Notes under the pieces: model-generated
The model's database searches: none
The model's input: only the letters and a program-made list of their open reading frames with translations
What the model was told of the DNA's origin: nothing
Shown: one piece after another, positions 1-9,005 of the stretch
Layout: each line of letters opens with the position of its first letter
Numbering within the stretch: position 1 is the stretch's first letter
From: Arthrobacter sp. OV608
Lineage (GTDB): Bacteria; Actinomycetota; Actinomycetes; Actinomycetales; Micrococcaceae
Length of the DNA stretch: 64,000 nt
Assembly (NCBI GenBank): GCA_900110595.1
Contig: FOEZ01000013.1
Location: 1-64,000 of the forward strand
Direction of reading: 5' to 3'
Position numbers and translations under genes: made by a program

Positions 1-1541
1 TGGCCAAAACCGTCAAGGGCTACGGACTCGGACCCCACTTCGAAGGCCGCAACGCCACCCACCAAATGAAAAAACTCACCCTCGACGACCTCAAGGAATT
101 CCGGGATTATCTCCGCATTCCAATATCCGATGCCCGTCTTGAGGAGGATCCGTACAGCCCGCCCTATTTCCATCCAGGCCATGATGCGCCGGAGATTGCC
201 TACCTCCATGAGCGCCGCCGTGCCCTGGGCGGTGCCGTGCCGGAACGGCGGCCGGACCACCAGCGCGTTGAGCTGCCCGAGGCCAAGACCTTTGACGTGG
301 CCAAGCGCGGCACAGGCAAGCAGCAGGCCGCCACCACCATGGCCTTCGTGCGGTTGCTGAAGGATCTCATCAGGGACAAGAAGTTCGGCCACCGGATCGT
401 GCCCATCGTCCCGGACGAATCCCGGACCTTCGGTATGGATGCCTTCTTCCCGACGGCGAAAATCTACAACCCCGGCGGCCAGAACTACCTGTCCGTGGAC
501 CGGGACCTGGTCCTGGCCTACAAAGAATCCGCCCAGGGCCAGCTGATCCACCCCGGCATCAACGAAGCCGGGGCCGTGGCAGCGTTCACCGCCGCCGGAA
601 CCGCCTACGCCACCCACGGCGTTCCCCTGGTCCCGGTCTACGTGTTCTACTCCATGTTCGGCTTCCAGCGCACCGGCGACGCCTTCTGGGCAGCAGCAGA
701 CCAGATGACCCGCGGCTTCATCATCGGCGCCACCGCAGGACGGACCACCCTCACCGGCGAAGGCCTCCAGCACGCCGACGGCCACTCGCCCCTCCTGGCC
801 TCCACCAACCCCGCAGTCGTCACCTACGACCCCGCCTACGGCTACGAAATGGGCCACATCATCCGCGACGGCCTCGAACGCATGTACGGGCCGGAATCGG
901 GTGACAAAAACGTGATGTACTACCTCACCGTGTACAACGAGCCCATCACCCAGCCCGCCGAGCCGGAGAACCTCGACGTCGAAGGGGTGCTGAAGGGCAT
1001 TTACCGGGTGTCGGCGTCGGACGTTGAAGGACCCAAGGCGCAGATCCTGGCCTCGGGTGTGTCGGTGCCGTGGGCCCTGGAGGCACAGCAGCTCCTGGCC
1101 GATGACTGGGGCGTCTCCGCCGACGTCTGGTCAGTGACCTCCTGGAACGAACTGCGCCGCGACGGGCTCGCCGCCGAAGAGGAAGCCTTCCTCAACCCCG
1201 GCCAGCCAGCCCGCGTCCCGTTCGTCACCAAACAGCTCGAAGGCGCCACCGGCCCCGTCGTCGCCGTCAGCGATTACATGAAGGCCGTCCCGGACCAGAT
1301 CCGCCAGTTCGTGCCCAACGAATTCGCCACCCTCGGCGCCGACGGCTTCGGCTTCTCCGACACCCGCGCCGCAGCCCGCCGCTTCTTCAAGAACGACACC
1401 CACTCCGTCGTGGTCAAAGCGCTGCAGATGCTCGCGGCGAGGGGCGAAATTGAGGAGGGCGCGCCGCAATACGCGATGGACCGGTACAAACTCCTGGACG
1501 TCAACGCCGGCACCACCGGCGGGGGCGGCGGCGACGCCTAG
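1..1541 (+). CDS. aceE: Pyruvate dehydrogenase E1 component, C-terminal part (5' end outside window)
   Basis: This is the thiamine-diphosphate-dependent E1 of the pyruvate dehydrogenase complex, which decarboxylates pyruvate and passes the acetyl group to E2. The frame is open from base 3 (reading [17 protein letters not shown]) without an initiation codon, so about 513 residues remain of a family that normally has about 900. The central transketolase-like pyrimidine-binding domain ([24 protein letters not shown]) and the C-terminal domain are present. The single long chain is the homodimeric AceE type, not the two-chain PdhA/PdhB type. The tail ends in a glycine run (GGGGGDA). Family assignment is secure; the first half of the gene lies upstream. 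Confidence 0.97.
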   Translation, partial: AKTVKGYGLGPHFEGRNATHQMKKLTLDDLKEFRDYLRIPISDARLEEDPYSPPYFHPGHDAPEIAYLHERRRALGGAVPERRPDHQRVELPEAKTFDVAKRGTGKQQAATTMAFVRLLKDLIRDKKFGHRIVPIVPDESRTFGMDAFFPTAKIYNPGGQNYLSVDRDLVLAYKESAQGQLIHPGINEAGAVAAFTAAGTAYATHGVPLVPVYVFYSMFGFQRTGDAFWAAADQMTRGFIIGATAGRTTLTGEGLQHADGHSPLLASTNPAVVTYDPAYGYEMGHIIRDGLERMYGPESGDKNVMYYLTVYNEPITQPAEPENLDVEGVLKGIYRVSASDVEGPKAQILASGVSVPWALEAQQLLADDWGVSADVWSVTSWNELRRDGLAAEEEAFLNPGQPARVPFVTKQLEGATGPVVAVSDYMKAVPDQIRQFVPNEFATLGADGFGFSDTRAAARRFFKNDTHSVVVKALQMLAARGEIEEGAPQYAMDRYKLLDVNAGTTGGGGGDA

Positions 1542-1576
1542 GAAGGACACGGACACCCACGAGTTAGGGTGCAGCT

Positions 1577-2185
1577 ATGGGCAACGCGGAGGAGATCAGG
1601 GCCACGGGGGTTGTGCTCGCGGCCGGGGCCGGGACCAGGCTTGGCCGGGGCCCGAAAGCCCTGCTCCCCTACCGCGGCCGGCCGCTCGTGGAATCGGTGG
1701 CCGGGGCGCTGCTCGACGGCGGCTGCCGGGAAGTGGTGGTGGTCCTTGGCGCCGGTGCCCCGGACGTCGCCACCATTGCCGAACTGGACCGGTACCGGAC
1801 GGTGGTTAACCACGAGTGGCAATCCGGAATGGGCAGCTCACTGTTGCTGGGCAACGCCGACGCCGATCCCCGGGACCACCTGATGGTGGCGCTCGTGGAC
1901 CAGCCGGGCCTGACGCCCGGAACAGTGGGCAGGCTCTTGGCAGCGCACCGTCCGGGCCGGCTCACGGCAGCTTCGTACGACGGCGGCAATGGCACCACAC
2001 GCCGCGGGCACCCCCTGATCATCGACGCCGCGCTCAGGGAAGCCGTGGCCGCCACAGTGACGGGCGACGCCGGGGCACGCGGCTTCCTGCGGGCCCATCC
2101 GGAACTGGTGGACGAGGTGGACTGCAGCGACCTTTCGAACGGCCTGGACGTTGATACCCCGGAGCAGCTCTACCTCCTCGGCTAG
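1577..2185 (+). CDS. MocA/MobA-like nucleotidyltransferase
   Basis: 202-residue NTP-transferase. The N-terminus has the nucleotide-binding signature LAAGAGTRLG followed by PKALLPYRGRPL, and VALVDQPGLTP fits the metal/nucleotide site of the MobA-like family. Relatives such as MocA add CMP to molybdopterin to make the cytosine dinucleotide cofactor used by molybdenum hydroxylases. The xanthine-dehydrogenase-type genes a little downstream make that role attractive here, but it is an inference; a sugar-phosphate nucleotidyltransferase remains possible. Its stop overlaps the stop of the convergent glycosylase gene by the four bases CTAG. Confidence 0.82.
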   Translation: MGNAEEIRATGVVLAAGAGTRLGRGPKALLPYRGRPLVESVAGALLDGGCREVVVVLGAGAPDVATIAELDRYRTVVNHEWQSGMGSSLLLGNADADPRDHLMVALVDQPGLTPGTVGRLLAAHRPGRLTAASYDGGNGTTRRGHPLIIDAALREAVAATVTGDAGARGFLRAHPELVDEVDCSDLSNGLDVDTPEQLYLLG

Positions 2186-2832
2186 CGGCCAATCACTCCG
2201 GCGCTGAGCAGCTCCTCCAGGCCCCGCTTGAAACCGGCTCGTCCGCCATGCGAGGGGTGCCGCACTTTGGGTGCATCCACACCGCTGAAAAGCAGGCTGT
2301 GGTGTGCCACGTTGCCCACGGCCACCACAGAATCGATGCCGAACAGCTTGGCAAGTGACTGCCAGAACGGCGTTCCAAGCCTTGCATCGGCGGCAGTGGG
2401 AGTGCGGTTGGACCGGGGCTTCCCCGGAATATGGGTATGCCAGGGGCACGCGCTCCACAGCAGGGGCAGGAACTGCAGTTCGGCCAGCACGTCCCACATC
2501 ACGGTTGCGGTGGGCTCTGCAGCAACGTCCGCTGCCTCCGGCGGCAGCACGTAGCCCTTCCCCGGACCGAACAGGCCAAAGCTGTTGGCCGGCCCCTGGA
2601 ACATGGTGCGGTTGGTGAAGGGCACTCCGGTGATCCGCATGCCTCTGAATCCCGGCGCCTCACCCAGCAGCAGCACTTTCGGTGAACGGTCCAGCAGTTC
2701 CTTGAGGTACAGCTCCAGGTTGCGTCGCCGCAGTGCATTTTCCGGGACGCTGTGGTCAAAGAAGTTGTTGCGCCCCGGGACCGTGGGCACGGCGGCGAGC
2801 CGCTCCACAAAGTCACTGACGGAGGCAGTCAC
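2182..2832 (-). CDS. Uracil-DNA glycosylase family protein
   Basis: 216-residue protein with the UDG-superfamily active-site loop near residue 56 (GEAPGFRGMRITGVPFTN) and a C-terminal HPSHGG loop resembling the HPS DNA-intercalation motif. Superfamily members excise uracil or related damaged bases. Start codon is GTG; it lies 2 nt after the stop of the aldo/keto reductase gene on the same strand, so the two are probably co-transcribed and translationally linked. The exact UDG subfamily cannot be told by eye. Confidence 0.82.
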   Translation of the reverse strand: MTASVSDFVERLAAVPTVPGRNNFFDHSVPENALRRRNLELYLKELLDRSPKVLLLGEAPGFRGMRITGVPFTNRTMFQGPANSFGLFGPGKGYVLPPEAADVAAEPTATVMWDVLAELQFLPLLWSACPWHTHIPGKPRSNRTPTAADARLGTPFWQSLAKLFGIDSVVAVGNVAHHSLLFSGVDAPKVRHPSHGGRAGFKRGLEELLSAGVIGR

Positions 2833-2834
2833 AA

Positions 2835-3815
2835 TTACCAGCGCGGGTGGATGGCCTCGCGGAAGTAGTGGTCGTAGATCCAGCGGACGCCGCCGTCGAA
2901 ATCCTCGCTGACACTCACGGATGCCGCGGCAGCATTCGCCGCGGCCTGCTCACCGTTGCGCGCGCCGGGGATCACCGTGGTGACGCCGTCCTGCGCGGCA
3001 ATCCAGGCGATGGCTGCCTGGGCAGTGCTGGCGCCTTCCGGAACAATCTGTTCGAACTCAGCCACGGCCTTCAGGCCCAGTTCGTAGTCCACACCGGAGA
3101 ACGTCTCGCCGACGTCGAAGGAGTCGCCGTTGCGGTTGTAGTTCCGGTGGTCGTTCTCGGCGAAGGTGGTCTCCTTCGTGTACTTGCCGGAGAGCAGCCC
3201 GGACGCAAGCGGCACCCTTGCGATGATGCCCACGTTTGCAGCCTTTGCGGCCGGAAGGACCTCGTCCAGGGGCTTGAGCCGGAACGCGTTCAGGATGATC
3301 TGGACCGAGGCGGTGCCCTTGTGCCGGATGGCTTCCAGGGCCTCGTCCGTGCGCTCCACGCTGACGCCGTAGTTCCGGATGGCGCCCTCGGACACCAGGG
3401 TGTCCAGGGCGTCGTACACCTCGGCGTTGCTGTACACGGGAGTGGGCGGGCAGTGCAGCTGCACCAGGTCCAGGGTGTCCGTGCCCAGGTTCTTCCGGGA
3501 GCGGTCCACCCACTGGCGGAAGTTGGCCAGCGTGTAGTGTTCCGGCTTCTGGTCCACCCGGCGGCCCATCTTGGTGGCGACAGTAATGTCCAGCCCCGGG
3601 TTGTCCGCGAGGAACTTACCGATGGCCTGCTCGCTCTTGCCGTCGCCATAGACGTCTGCGGTGTCGAAGAAGTTCACGCCTGCTTCCACGGAGGCGGCCA
3701 GGATGGCCTGCGCCTGGGCCGGGTCAACGTTGCCCCAGTCCGCGCCAAGCTGCCAGGTGCCCAGCCCCACAATGGACACGTTCCGTCCGGTCTTGCCTAA
3801 AATCCGCTGTTCCAT
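2835..3815 (-). CDS. Aldo/keto reductase
   Basis: 326-residue NAD(P)H-dependent oxidoreductase of the aldo/keto reductase superfamily (TIM barrel). The catalytic tetrad is visible: Asp51 and Tyr56 in DTADVYG, Lys82 in TKMG and His121 in VQLHC. GARN near residue 280 fits the coenzyme-phosphate site. The ATG is preceded closely by AAGGG. Substrate unknown; families of this length reduce aldehydes and ketones. A 63-bp palindromic element separates it from the molybdenum hydroxylase gene upstream. Confidence 0.9.
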   Translation of the reverse strand: MEQRILGKTGRNVSIVGLGTWQLGADWGNVDPAQAQAILAASVEAGVNFFDTADVYGDGKSEQAIGKFLADNPGLDITVATKMGRRVDQKPEHYTLANFRQWVDRSRKNLGTDTLDLVQLHCPPTPVYSNAEVYDALDTLVSEGAIRNYGVSVERTDEALEAIRHKGTASVQIILNAFRLKPLDEVLPAAKAANVGIIARVPLASGLLSGKYTKETTFAENDHRNYNRNGDSFDVGETFSGVDYELGLKAVAEFEQIVPEGASTAQAAIAWIAAQDGVTTVIPGARNGEQAAANAAAASVSVSEDFDGGVRWIYDHYFREAIHPRW

Positions 3816-3837
3816 CCCTTGACTATATGCAACGATG

Positions 3838-3900
3838 CAACGCGGGGTCAGATTTGGCCCCCTGAACGCGCTTCAGACGGCATTATGTGACCCCGCGTTG
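3838..3900. repeat. Large palindromic element between xdh and aldo/keto reductase genes
   Basis: A perfect 13-bp inverted repeat, CAACGCGGGGTCA (3838-3850) and TGACCCCGCGTTG (3888-3900), encloses a second one, CTGAA-cgcgc-TTCAG (3862-3876). It lies directly after the molybdenum hydroxylase stop and could end that transcript, but there is no T-run, so a dispersed REP-type palindrome is equally likely. Confidence 0.6.
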
Positions 3901-3901
3901 G

Positions 3902-6730
3902 TCAGGACAGGCCCGAGCGCTGCAGGTTAGGCACCAGCCCCGCTTCCTTAAGCCCCAGGTAGATCTTGTCGCGCGCGATGGGCAGCGACGCGAAGCGCAC
4001 GCCGGTGGCGTTGCGGATGGCGTTCGCGAGCGCCGGAGCCACGGGATTGAACGGGCTTTCGCTCATGGACTTGGCACCCAGCGGGCCCATCGTGTCGTTG
4101 GTGTCCGCGAAGTACACCTCGCTGCGGGGCACGTCGGCGAAGGTGGGGATGTGGTACTGCCGCAGGATGTCGGTGGTCACCCGGCCGGCGTCGTCAATCA
4201 CCACCTCCTCATACAGCGCAGCGCCGATGGCCTGGGCAATCCCGCCCTCGATCTGGCCGCGGCACTGGCGCGGATTCACCACCACGCCGGCGTCCGCCGC
4301 CTGCACGCTCTGCAGGATTTTCAGCTCCCCCGTGCCGCGGTTCACCGCGACCCGGAAGCCGTGCACGTTGAACGCGACGGAGCGTGGGGTCCCGCCCCAC
4401 CGCCCTTCTGCTGCGAGTTCGACGCCGGCTTCCGCAGCCGCCTTCGCCAGTTCCGTCAGTGCCACGGGAGTTCCGTCAATAACCACGGAGTCGCCGTCGA
4501 GGACGCAGGCGGAGGCCTGGGTCTGCCGGATGCCCGCGGCAAAAGCCCGGATCCGGACGGCGAGTTCCTCCGCCGCGGCCAGTGTTGCCTTTCCTGCCAC
4601 CACGGTCCCGGCCGAGCCGAAGGCACCGGTGTCGTGCTCAATGAGGTCCGTATCCGACTGCCGGACCACCACTTTGGCGGCTTCCGTGGACAGCGCTGTG
4701 GCCGCCAGCTGGGCGTGGACCGTGGTGGTGCCGTTGCCGAACTCGGCGGTCCCGACGTCGGCCTGGTACGTTCCGTCCGGCAGGAGCCGGAGCCGGGAAT
4801 GGGCGAAGTGCCCGCGCGGCGGAACGGTGTCGATCATGGAGAGCGCGGTGCCCTCGCCGGTCAGCCATTCGGGTCCCAGCTCGTCCAGGCCGGCGGCGCG
4901 GTAACGCTCCCGGCCACGGGCCAGGGCGTCGCGGACTAGGCTCAGGCATTGGTCCAGGCCGTAGCTGCCGTAGTGGACGTCCTCCTCGGGCTCCGGCTGG
5001 GTGGACAACATCAGGTCGCCTTCGCGCACCATGTTCCGGCGGCGGAACTCGAACGGATCCATCCCGATGCCGGCCGCAAGCTCGTCCATGGCGGACTCGA
5101 TGGCGAAGATCATCTGGCTCAGCCCATAGCCGCGGAATGCCCCGGCCGGGACCGTGTTGGTGTACATCGCGTGGGCGTCCACCTTTTTGTTGGCGCACTT
5201 GTAGACGCTCAGGGATTCGCCGCAGCCGTGGAACATCACGCCCGGCCCGTGGTTGCCGTAGGCGCCGGTGTTCGTCAGGACGTCCAGTTCCAAAGCTGTG
5301 AGCCGGCCGTCATTGCTGGTGCCCGCGCGGAGCTTGATGGTGAAAGGATGCCGCGTGGTGGTGGCCGTGAACTGTTCGGTCCTGGTCAGCTCGAGCTGGA
5401 CGGGCCGCCCGAGCTTCAATGCGGCCAGCGCCACGATGTCCTCGGTCAGGACTTCCTGTTTGCCGCCGAAGCCGCCGCCCACCCGGCCGGCCACCACGTG
5501 CACCTGCTCCTCCGGCAGCCCGAAGACCCGGCACAGCGTCCTGCGGACCAGGAACGGAACCTGGCTGGAGGTACGGACCTGCAGCCGCCCTTCGCTGTCC
5601 ACCGACGCAATGGCCGCATGGGTTTCCAGGGCAACGTGCTGGACGCGCTGGGTTTGGTACGTGCGTTCGTGGATGAAGTCGGCCTGGGCGAAGCCCTCGG
5701 CCACGCTGCCCAGTTCGGAGTGCAGTTCCGCCACCACGTTGCGGTCGGGCCGGGAAATGCGGGCCGAGGTTCCGTCTTTGTCGCCGTGCACCAGCGGCGC
5801 GCCGGGGACCAGTGCGTCCTGCGGCGTAAAGACTGCAGGCAGTTCCTTGTAGTCAACTGCCAGTGCCCGCACACCTGCTTCTGCAGCAGCCACAGTTTCA
5901 GCTACCACCGCAGCAACCCGCTGGCCTCGGAACCGCACCACGTCATCCAGCACGCGGGTATCGTCCGGGTCATCCGTGAACAGTTCGTGCTGCGCGGTGG
6001 AAAACAGCTGTTCCGGTACGTCCTGGTGGGTGAAGACGGCCACCACACCCGGGACCTTCATCGCGGCGTCAGTATTGATGGACAGCACCCGGGCATGCGC
6101 GTGCGGCGAGCGCAGAAGCTTGAGGTGAAGCAGGCCCTGCAGCTGGTCCGCCGGAACGTCCAGCGTGTAGCGGGCGGTCCCGGTGACCACCGCCCGGCTC
6201 GCCGGTGCGGGGACGTCGTCGCCCAGCTGCCCCGGCACAGGATCCGGCTGCCCCTCCCCCGCGATTCCGGAGCCCGGTCCCTGGGGAGCCGGGTGGCCGG
6301 CGTGGCCGCAGACCGCATCGGAGATGGCCCGGTATCCGGTGCAGCGGCAGAGATTGCCTTTGAGGTTCCGGGGCAGGTTCTCCTTCTGGTCGTCGTCGAA
6401 GGTGGCGGCCGTCATCACCATGCCGGCCGTGCAGAACCCGCACTGGAACCCCTGCCGCTCCATGAACTGCTGCTGCACGGGGTGCAGGTCCGCGCCGGCA
6501 GTTGACGCCAGGCCCTCGATGGTGGTGACGGCATGCCCTTCCGCCCGGACGGCCGGGTAGATGCAGCTGTGCACGGGAGTGCCGTCCACGTGCACGGTGC
6601 AGGCGCCGCAGTCTCCGCCGTCGCAGCCTTTCTTTACCCCCAGGTTGCCCTGTTCCCGCAGGAAGGTGCGCAGGCACTGGCCGGGGCGCGGTTCCGTCCC
6701 GGCCGGAATGCCGTTGATCTCGATGGCCAT
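3902..6730 (-). CDS. Xanthine-dehydrogenase-type molybdenum hydroxylase, fused [2Fe-2S] and Mo-binding subunits
   Basis: 942 residues. Residues 1-140 are a two-cluster [2Fe-2S] unit: Cys36, 41, 44 and 56 form the ferredoxin-like site, Cys97, 100, 128 and 130 (CGFC, CRC) the alpha-helical site. From about residue 180 comes the aldehyde oxidase/xanthine dehydrogenase Mo-binding region ([13 protein letters not shown]). The enzyme would hydroxylate hypoxanthine/xanthine to urate or a related heterocycle, passing electrons through the FeS clusters to the FAD subunit encoded next to it. The purine-catabolic neighbourhood favours xanthine. Having FeS and Mo domains in one chain with separate FAD is unusual: classical XDH groups FeS with FAD. 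It is the last gene of the xdhC - FAD subunit - this gene operon, 2 nt after the previous stop. Confidence 0.9.
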   Translation of the reverse strand: MAIEINGIPAGTEPRPGQCLRTFLREQGNLGVKKGCDGGDCGACTVHVDGTPVHSCIYPAVRAEGHAVTTIEGLASTAGADLHPVQQQFMERQGFQCGFCTAGMVMTAATFDDDQKENLPRNLKGNLCRCTGYRAISDAVCGHAGHPAPQGPGSGIAGEGQPDPVPGQLGDDVPAPASRAVVTGTARYTLDVPADQLQGLLHLKLLRSPHAHARVLSINTDAAMKVPGVVAVFTHQDVPEQLFSTAQHELFTDDPDDTRVLDDVVRFRGQRVAAVVAETVAAAEAGVRALAVDYKELPAVFTPQDALVPGAPLVHGDKDGTSARISRPDRNVVAELHSELGSVAEGFAQADFIHERTYQTQRVQHVALETHAAIASVDSEGRLQVRTSSQVPFLVRRTLCRVFGLPEEQVHVVAGRVGGGFGGKQEVLTEDIVALAALKLGRPVQLELTRTEQFTATTTRHPFTIKLRAGTSNDGRLTALELDVLTNTGAYGNHGPGVMFHGCGESLSVYKCANKKVDAHAMYTNTVPAGAFRGYGLSQMIFAIESAMDELAAGIGMDPFEFRRRNMVREGDLMLSTQPEPEEDVHYGSYGLDQCLSLVRDALARGRERYRAAGLDELGPEWLTGEGTALSMIDTVPPRGHFAHSRLRLLPDGTYQADVGTAEFGNGTTTVHAQLAATALSTEAAKVVVRQSDTDLIEHDTGAFGSAGTVVAGKATLAAAEELAVRIRAFAAGIRQTQASACVLDGDSVVIDGTPVALTELAKAAAEAGVELAAEGRWGGTPRSVAFNVHGFRVAVNRGTGELKILQSVQAADAGVVVNPRQCRGQIEGGIAQAIGAALYEEVVIDDAGRVTTDILRQYHIPTFADVPRSEVYFADTNDTMGPLGAKSMSESPFNPVAPALANAIRNATGVRFASLPIARDKIYLGLKEAGLVPNLQRSGLS

Positions 6731-6732
6731 GC

Positions 6733-7668
6733 TCAGGCCCCTTCCTGCCGTGCGTTCAATGTCTGTGCGTGGAGTCCACGGCCCGACGGCGGCCAGAAGT
6801 CGCCGGAGCTGCGGAGCCCGGGTGCCCCTTCGGGGGCAGCGAGCTCGGCACGGATCTCTTCGGCCAGGCGGTAGGTCATGTCCCGGCGCCAGGCCGGAAG
6901 CCCGTGGATGTCGTTGTGGTAAAGGTCTGTGGGAACGGCCTCGTCGAGGGCCCGCGCCAGCGCGTCCGTGTCCGGCAGCGCGTCGAAGCGCAGCTGTACG
7001 GGCCGTTTAGTGGCGGCGGTGACGATGAGGACAAAGGATGTGCCGCCGTCGAGCCGTCCTATCAACAGCACCCCCGACCTGCCGAGGTTGCTCAGTGAGA
7101 GGCGGCGGAACGCCACCCGGGAGGCAAGGGCCGACGCCGGCAGGTGGATACTGCGCAGGAGCTCGCCGGGTGCCAGGCAGTTCGTCGCGTCGCCGGTAAC
7201 GAACTCGGTGACGGGCACGCTTCGGGTGGAGCCGCCGGGCCCAAGGATGGTGGCGGTGCCGTCCAGTCCGGCACAGAGCGAAATGATGGGGCCGGCGGGC
7301 AGGGACGTGCACAGGTTGCCGCCCACGGTGGACATGTTCCACACCTTAAAGGAGGCCACGAAGGAGTCGCAGCAAGGGCGGACCAGGTCCAGGCCGGGCC
7401 AGCTGCGGTCCACGGCCGCGGGCAACCCGGGAAGTTTGTACAACTCGGCGACGGTGCAGGTGGCGGCGAGTTCGATGCCGGCGTCCGTGACGGTCACCGG
7501 GGTCCAGCCCGCGGATCCCAGGTCGAGGAGGCGCTTCAAGGGCTGCGGCCCGAACGCGAAGCTGCCGTAGGAGAAAAGGACGGTGCCGCCGGCCAGCCAG
7601 GCGTCGCCGTCGCGCCATTGCCCGGGGTCGGTGGTGGGGACCACCGACTCGATGGTGTTCATGTCCAT
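6733..7668 (-). CDS. FAD-binding subunit of molybdenum hydroxylase
   Basis: 311 residues of the molybdopterin dehydrogenase FAD-binding family. WLAGGTVLF near residue 24 and TVGGNLCTSLPAG near residue 115 match the two FAD pyrophosphate-contact loops, followed by the CO-dehydrogenase flavoprotein C-terminal domain. It takes electrons from the FeS clusters of the downstream fused subunit and hands them to NAD or oxygen. The start overlaps the end of the xdhC-like gene by 10 nt and the stop is 2 nt before the next ATG, so the three genes form a tight operon. Confidence 0.9.
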   Translation of the reverse strand: MDMNTIESVVPTTDPGQWRDGDAWLAGGTVLFSYGSFAFGPQPLKRLLDLGSAGWTPVTVTDAGIELAATCTVAELYKLPGLPAAVDRSWPGLDLVRPCCDSFVASFKVWNMSTVGGNLCTSLPAGPIISLCAGLDGTATILGPGGSTRSVPVTEFVTGDATNCLAPGELLRSIHLPASALASRVAFRRLSLSNLGRSGVLLIGRLDGGTSFVLIVTAATKRPVQLRFDALPDTDALARALDEAVPTDLYHNDIHGLPAWRRDMTYRLAEEIRAELAAPEGAPGLRSSGDFWPPSGRGLHAQTLNARQEGA

Positions 7669-8906
7669 GCGATCTCCTGCTGTTTAACGTTGTTGGGCGC
7701 CGGCGCGTGGGCCGGGCTGTCAGCTGGCTGTGCGGCCGGCTGGTGGATGGGGCCGGAGGTTTCCCTCAACGGCTGGTGGGATGCTGCTGTGGTCCTGGCG
7801 GCGATGAGCTCGGCCAGGACGGAGACAGCTACTTCGGCGGGAGTGACGGCCCCGATGTCCAAACCCAGTGGCGAGTGGAGCTGGGCGATCCGCTCAGGGC
7901 GCACGCCCCTGTCCAGGAGCGCGTCCACCCGTTGTGCGTGGCTGCGCCGCGAGCCAAGGGCCCCGATGAAGGCGACGTCCAGCCCCAGCGCGGCGTGGAG
8001 CAGGGGAATATCGAACTTGGGGTCGTGGGTGAGGACGCAGATGACTGTCCTGCTGTCCACGCGTCCAGCGGCAGCCTCCGCTGCAAGGTATTGATGCGGC
8101 CATGCCGTGACCACTTCATCCGCTGTTCCGAACCGGGCCTGGGCGGCGAAGGCGGGACGGGCGTCCACCAGCGTCACGTGGTAGCCCAGGGGTTTGGCGG
8201 CTGGCAGCAGTGCGGCACTGAAGTCGTTGGCGCCGAACACCAGCAGGCGCGGCGGTGCCAGCCGGGACTCCACCAGCACGGCGGCCCCGCCGGTGCACAG
8301 GCCTGCGCCGGCCAGGTCCAGGACGCCAGTGCCGCCGGCGCCCAGGAAGGACTCGAGCCTGGCAGCCCGGGCCCTTCCTGCGCCTCCATCCGTGCCCGGC
8401 AACGTATCCAGCAGCGCAGCGAGTGCTGGATGCCCCGTCACGCTGGCGGAGCCGGGAGCCGGAATAACGACGGCGTTGCTGCCGCCACCATCGGATTGCA
8501 GGTCCAGGTTCCGCACCAGCGCTACCGGCTCGTCCGGCCCGAAAGCTGCCAGCTGCCGGACCGCTTCGCCCAGCGCGCAGTGGTTACCCCGGTTGGCCGG
8601 CTCGATGTGCACGTCCAGCTCTCCCCCGCAGGTGAGCCCGGCGGCGAAGGCATCCTCGGCACTGAAGCCGAAGGTCTCAAGGCGCGTGACGCCGTCGTCC
8701 ATTGATTCCAAAGCCGCCGCCACAACGGCTCCTTCCACACAGCCGCCGGAGAGGCTGCCCAGGATGGCGCCACTGCCGGAAACCAGCATGGAGGTCCCCA
8801 CGGGCCGGGGAACCGAGCCGCTGGCCCGCACGATGGTGGCCACCGCAAACCGCTGGCGGCCAAGGGCCGAGGCCCAGCCACTCAGTGAAGGGATCAGGTC
8901 AAGCAT
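7659..8906 (-). CDS. xdhC: XdhC/CoxI family molybdenum hydroxylase maturation factor
   Basis: 415 residues. The N-terminal XdhC/CoxI domain carries GSVPRPVGTSMLV and GSLSGGCVEG; the C-terminal Rossmann domain has VFGANDFSAAL. XdhC proteins bind the molybdenum cofactor, promote its sulfuration and insert it into xanthine dehydrogenase. I chose the ATG at 8906 (MLDLIPSL) because it follows AAGGAG at good spacing; a frame extending to 8972 runs into the terminator of the permease gene. First gene of the xdh operon. A possible IclR half-palindrome (TTCCGC-gct-GCGGTG, 8921-8935) overlaps its leader. Confidence 0.88.
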   Translation of the reverse strand: MLDLIPSLSGWASALGRQRFAVATIVRASGSVPRPVGTSMLVSGSGAILGSLSGGCVEGAVVAAALESMDDGVTRLETFGFSAEDAFAAGLTCGGELDVHIEPANRGNHCALGEAVRQLAAFGPDEPVALVRNLDLQSDGGGSNAVVIPAPGSASVTGHPALAALLDTLPGTDGGAGRARAARLESFLGAGGTGVLDLAGAGLCTGGAAVLVESRLAPPRLLVFGANDFSAALLPAAKPLGYHVTLVDARPAFAAQARFGTADEVVTAWPHQYLAAEAAAGRVDSRTVICVLTHDPKFDIPLLHAALGLDVAFIGALGSRRSHAQRVDALLDRGVRPERIAQLHSPLGLDIGAVTPAEVAVSVLAELIAARTTAASHQPLRETSGPIHQPAAQPADSPAHAPAPNNVKQQEIAWT

Positions 8907-8959
8907 GGCGGCACTCCTTCTTCCGCGCTGCGGTGGTGTCCATATTGTCGTTCCTAATG

Positions 8960-8988
8960 GGGGCCGGGCCAAGCATTGGCCCGGCCCC
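8960..8988 (-). terminator. Intrinsic-terminator-like hairpin after purine permease
   Basis: Perfect 13-bp inverted repeat GGGGCCGGGCCAA / TTGGCCCGGCCCC with a 3-nt loop, 17 nt past the permease stop on the minus strand. Separates the deaminase-permease transcript from xdhC. Confidence 0.75.
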
Positions 8989-9005
8989 GGTAGTCGGAAT
9001 GGCTG

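Noticed and set aside
4949..6505. Long plus-strand open frame opposite the molybdenum hydroxylase
   Set aside because: The minus-strand frame has unmistakable XDH motifs; the plus frame is a GC-bias shadow rich in His, Arg and Gly with no family signal.
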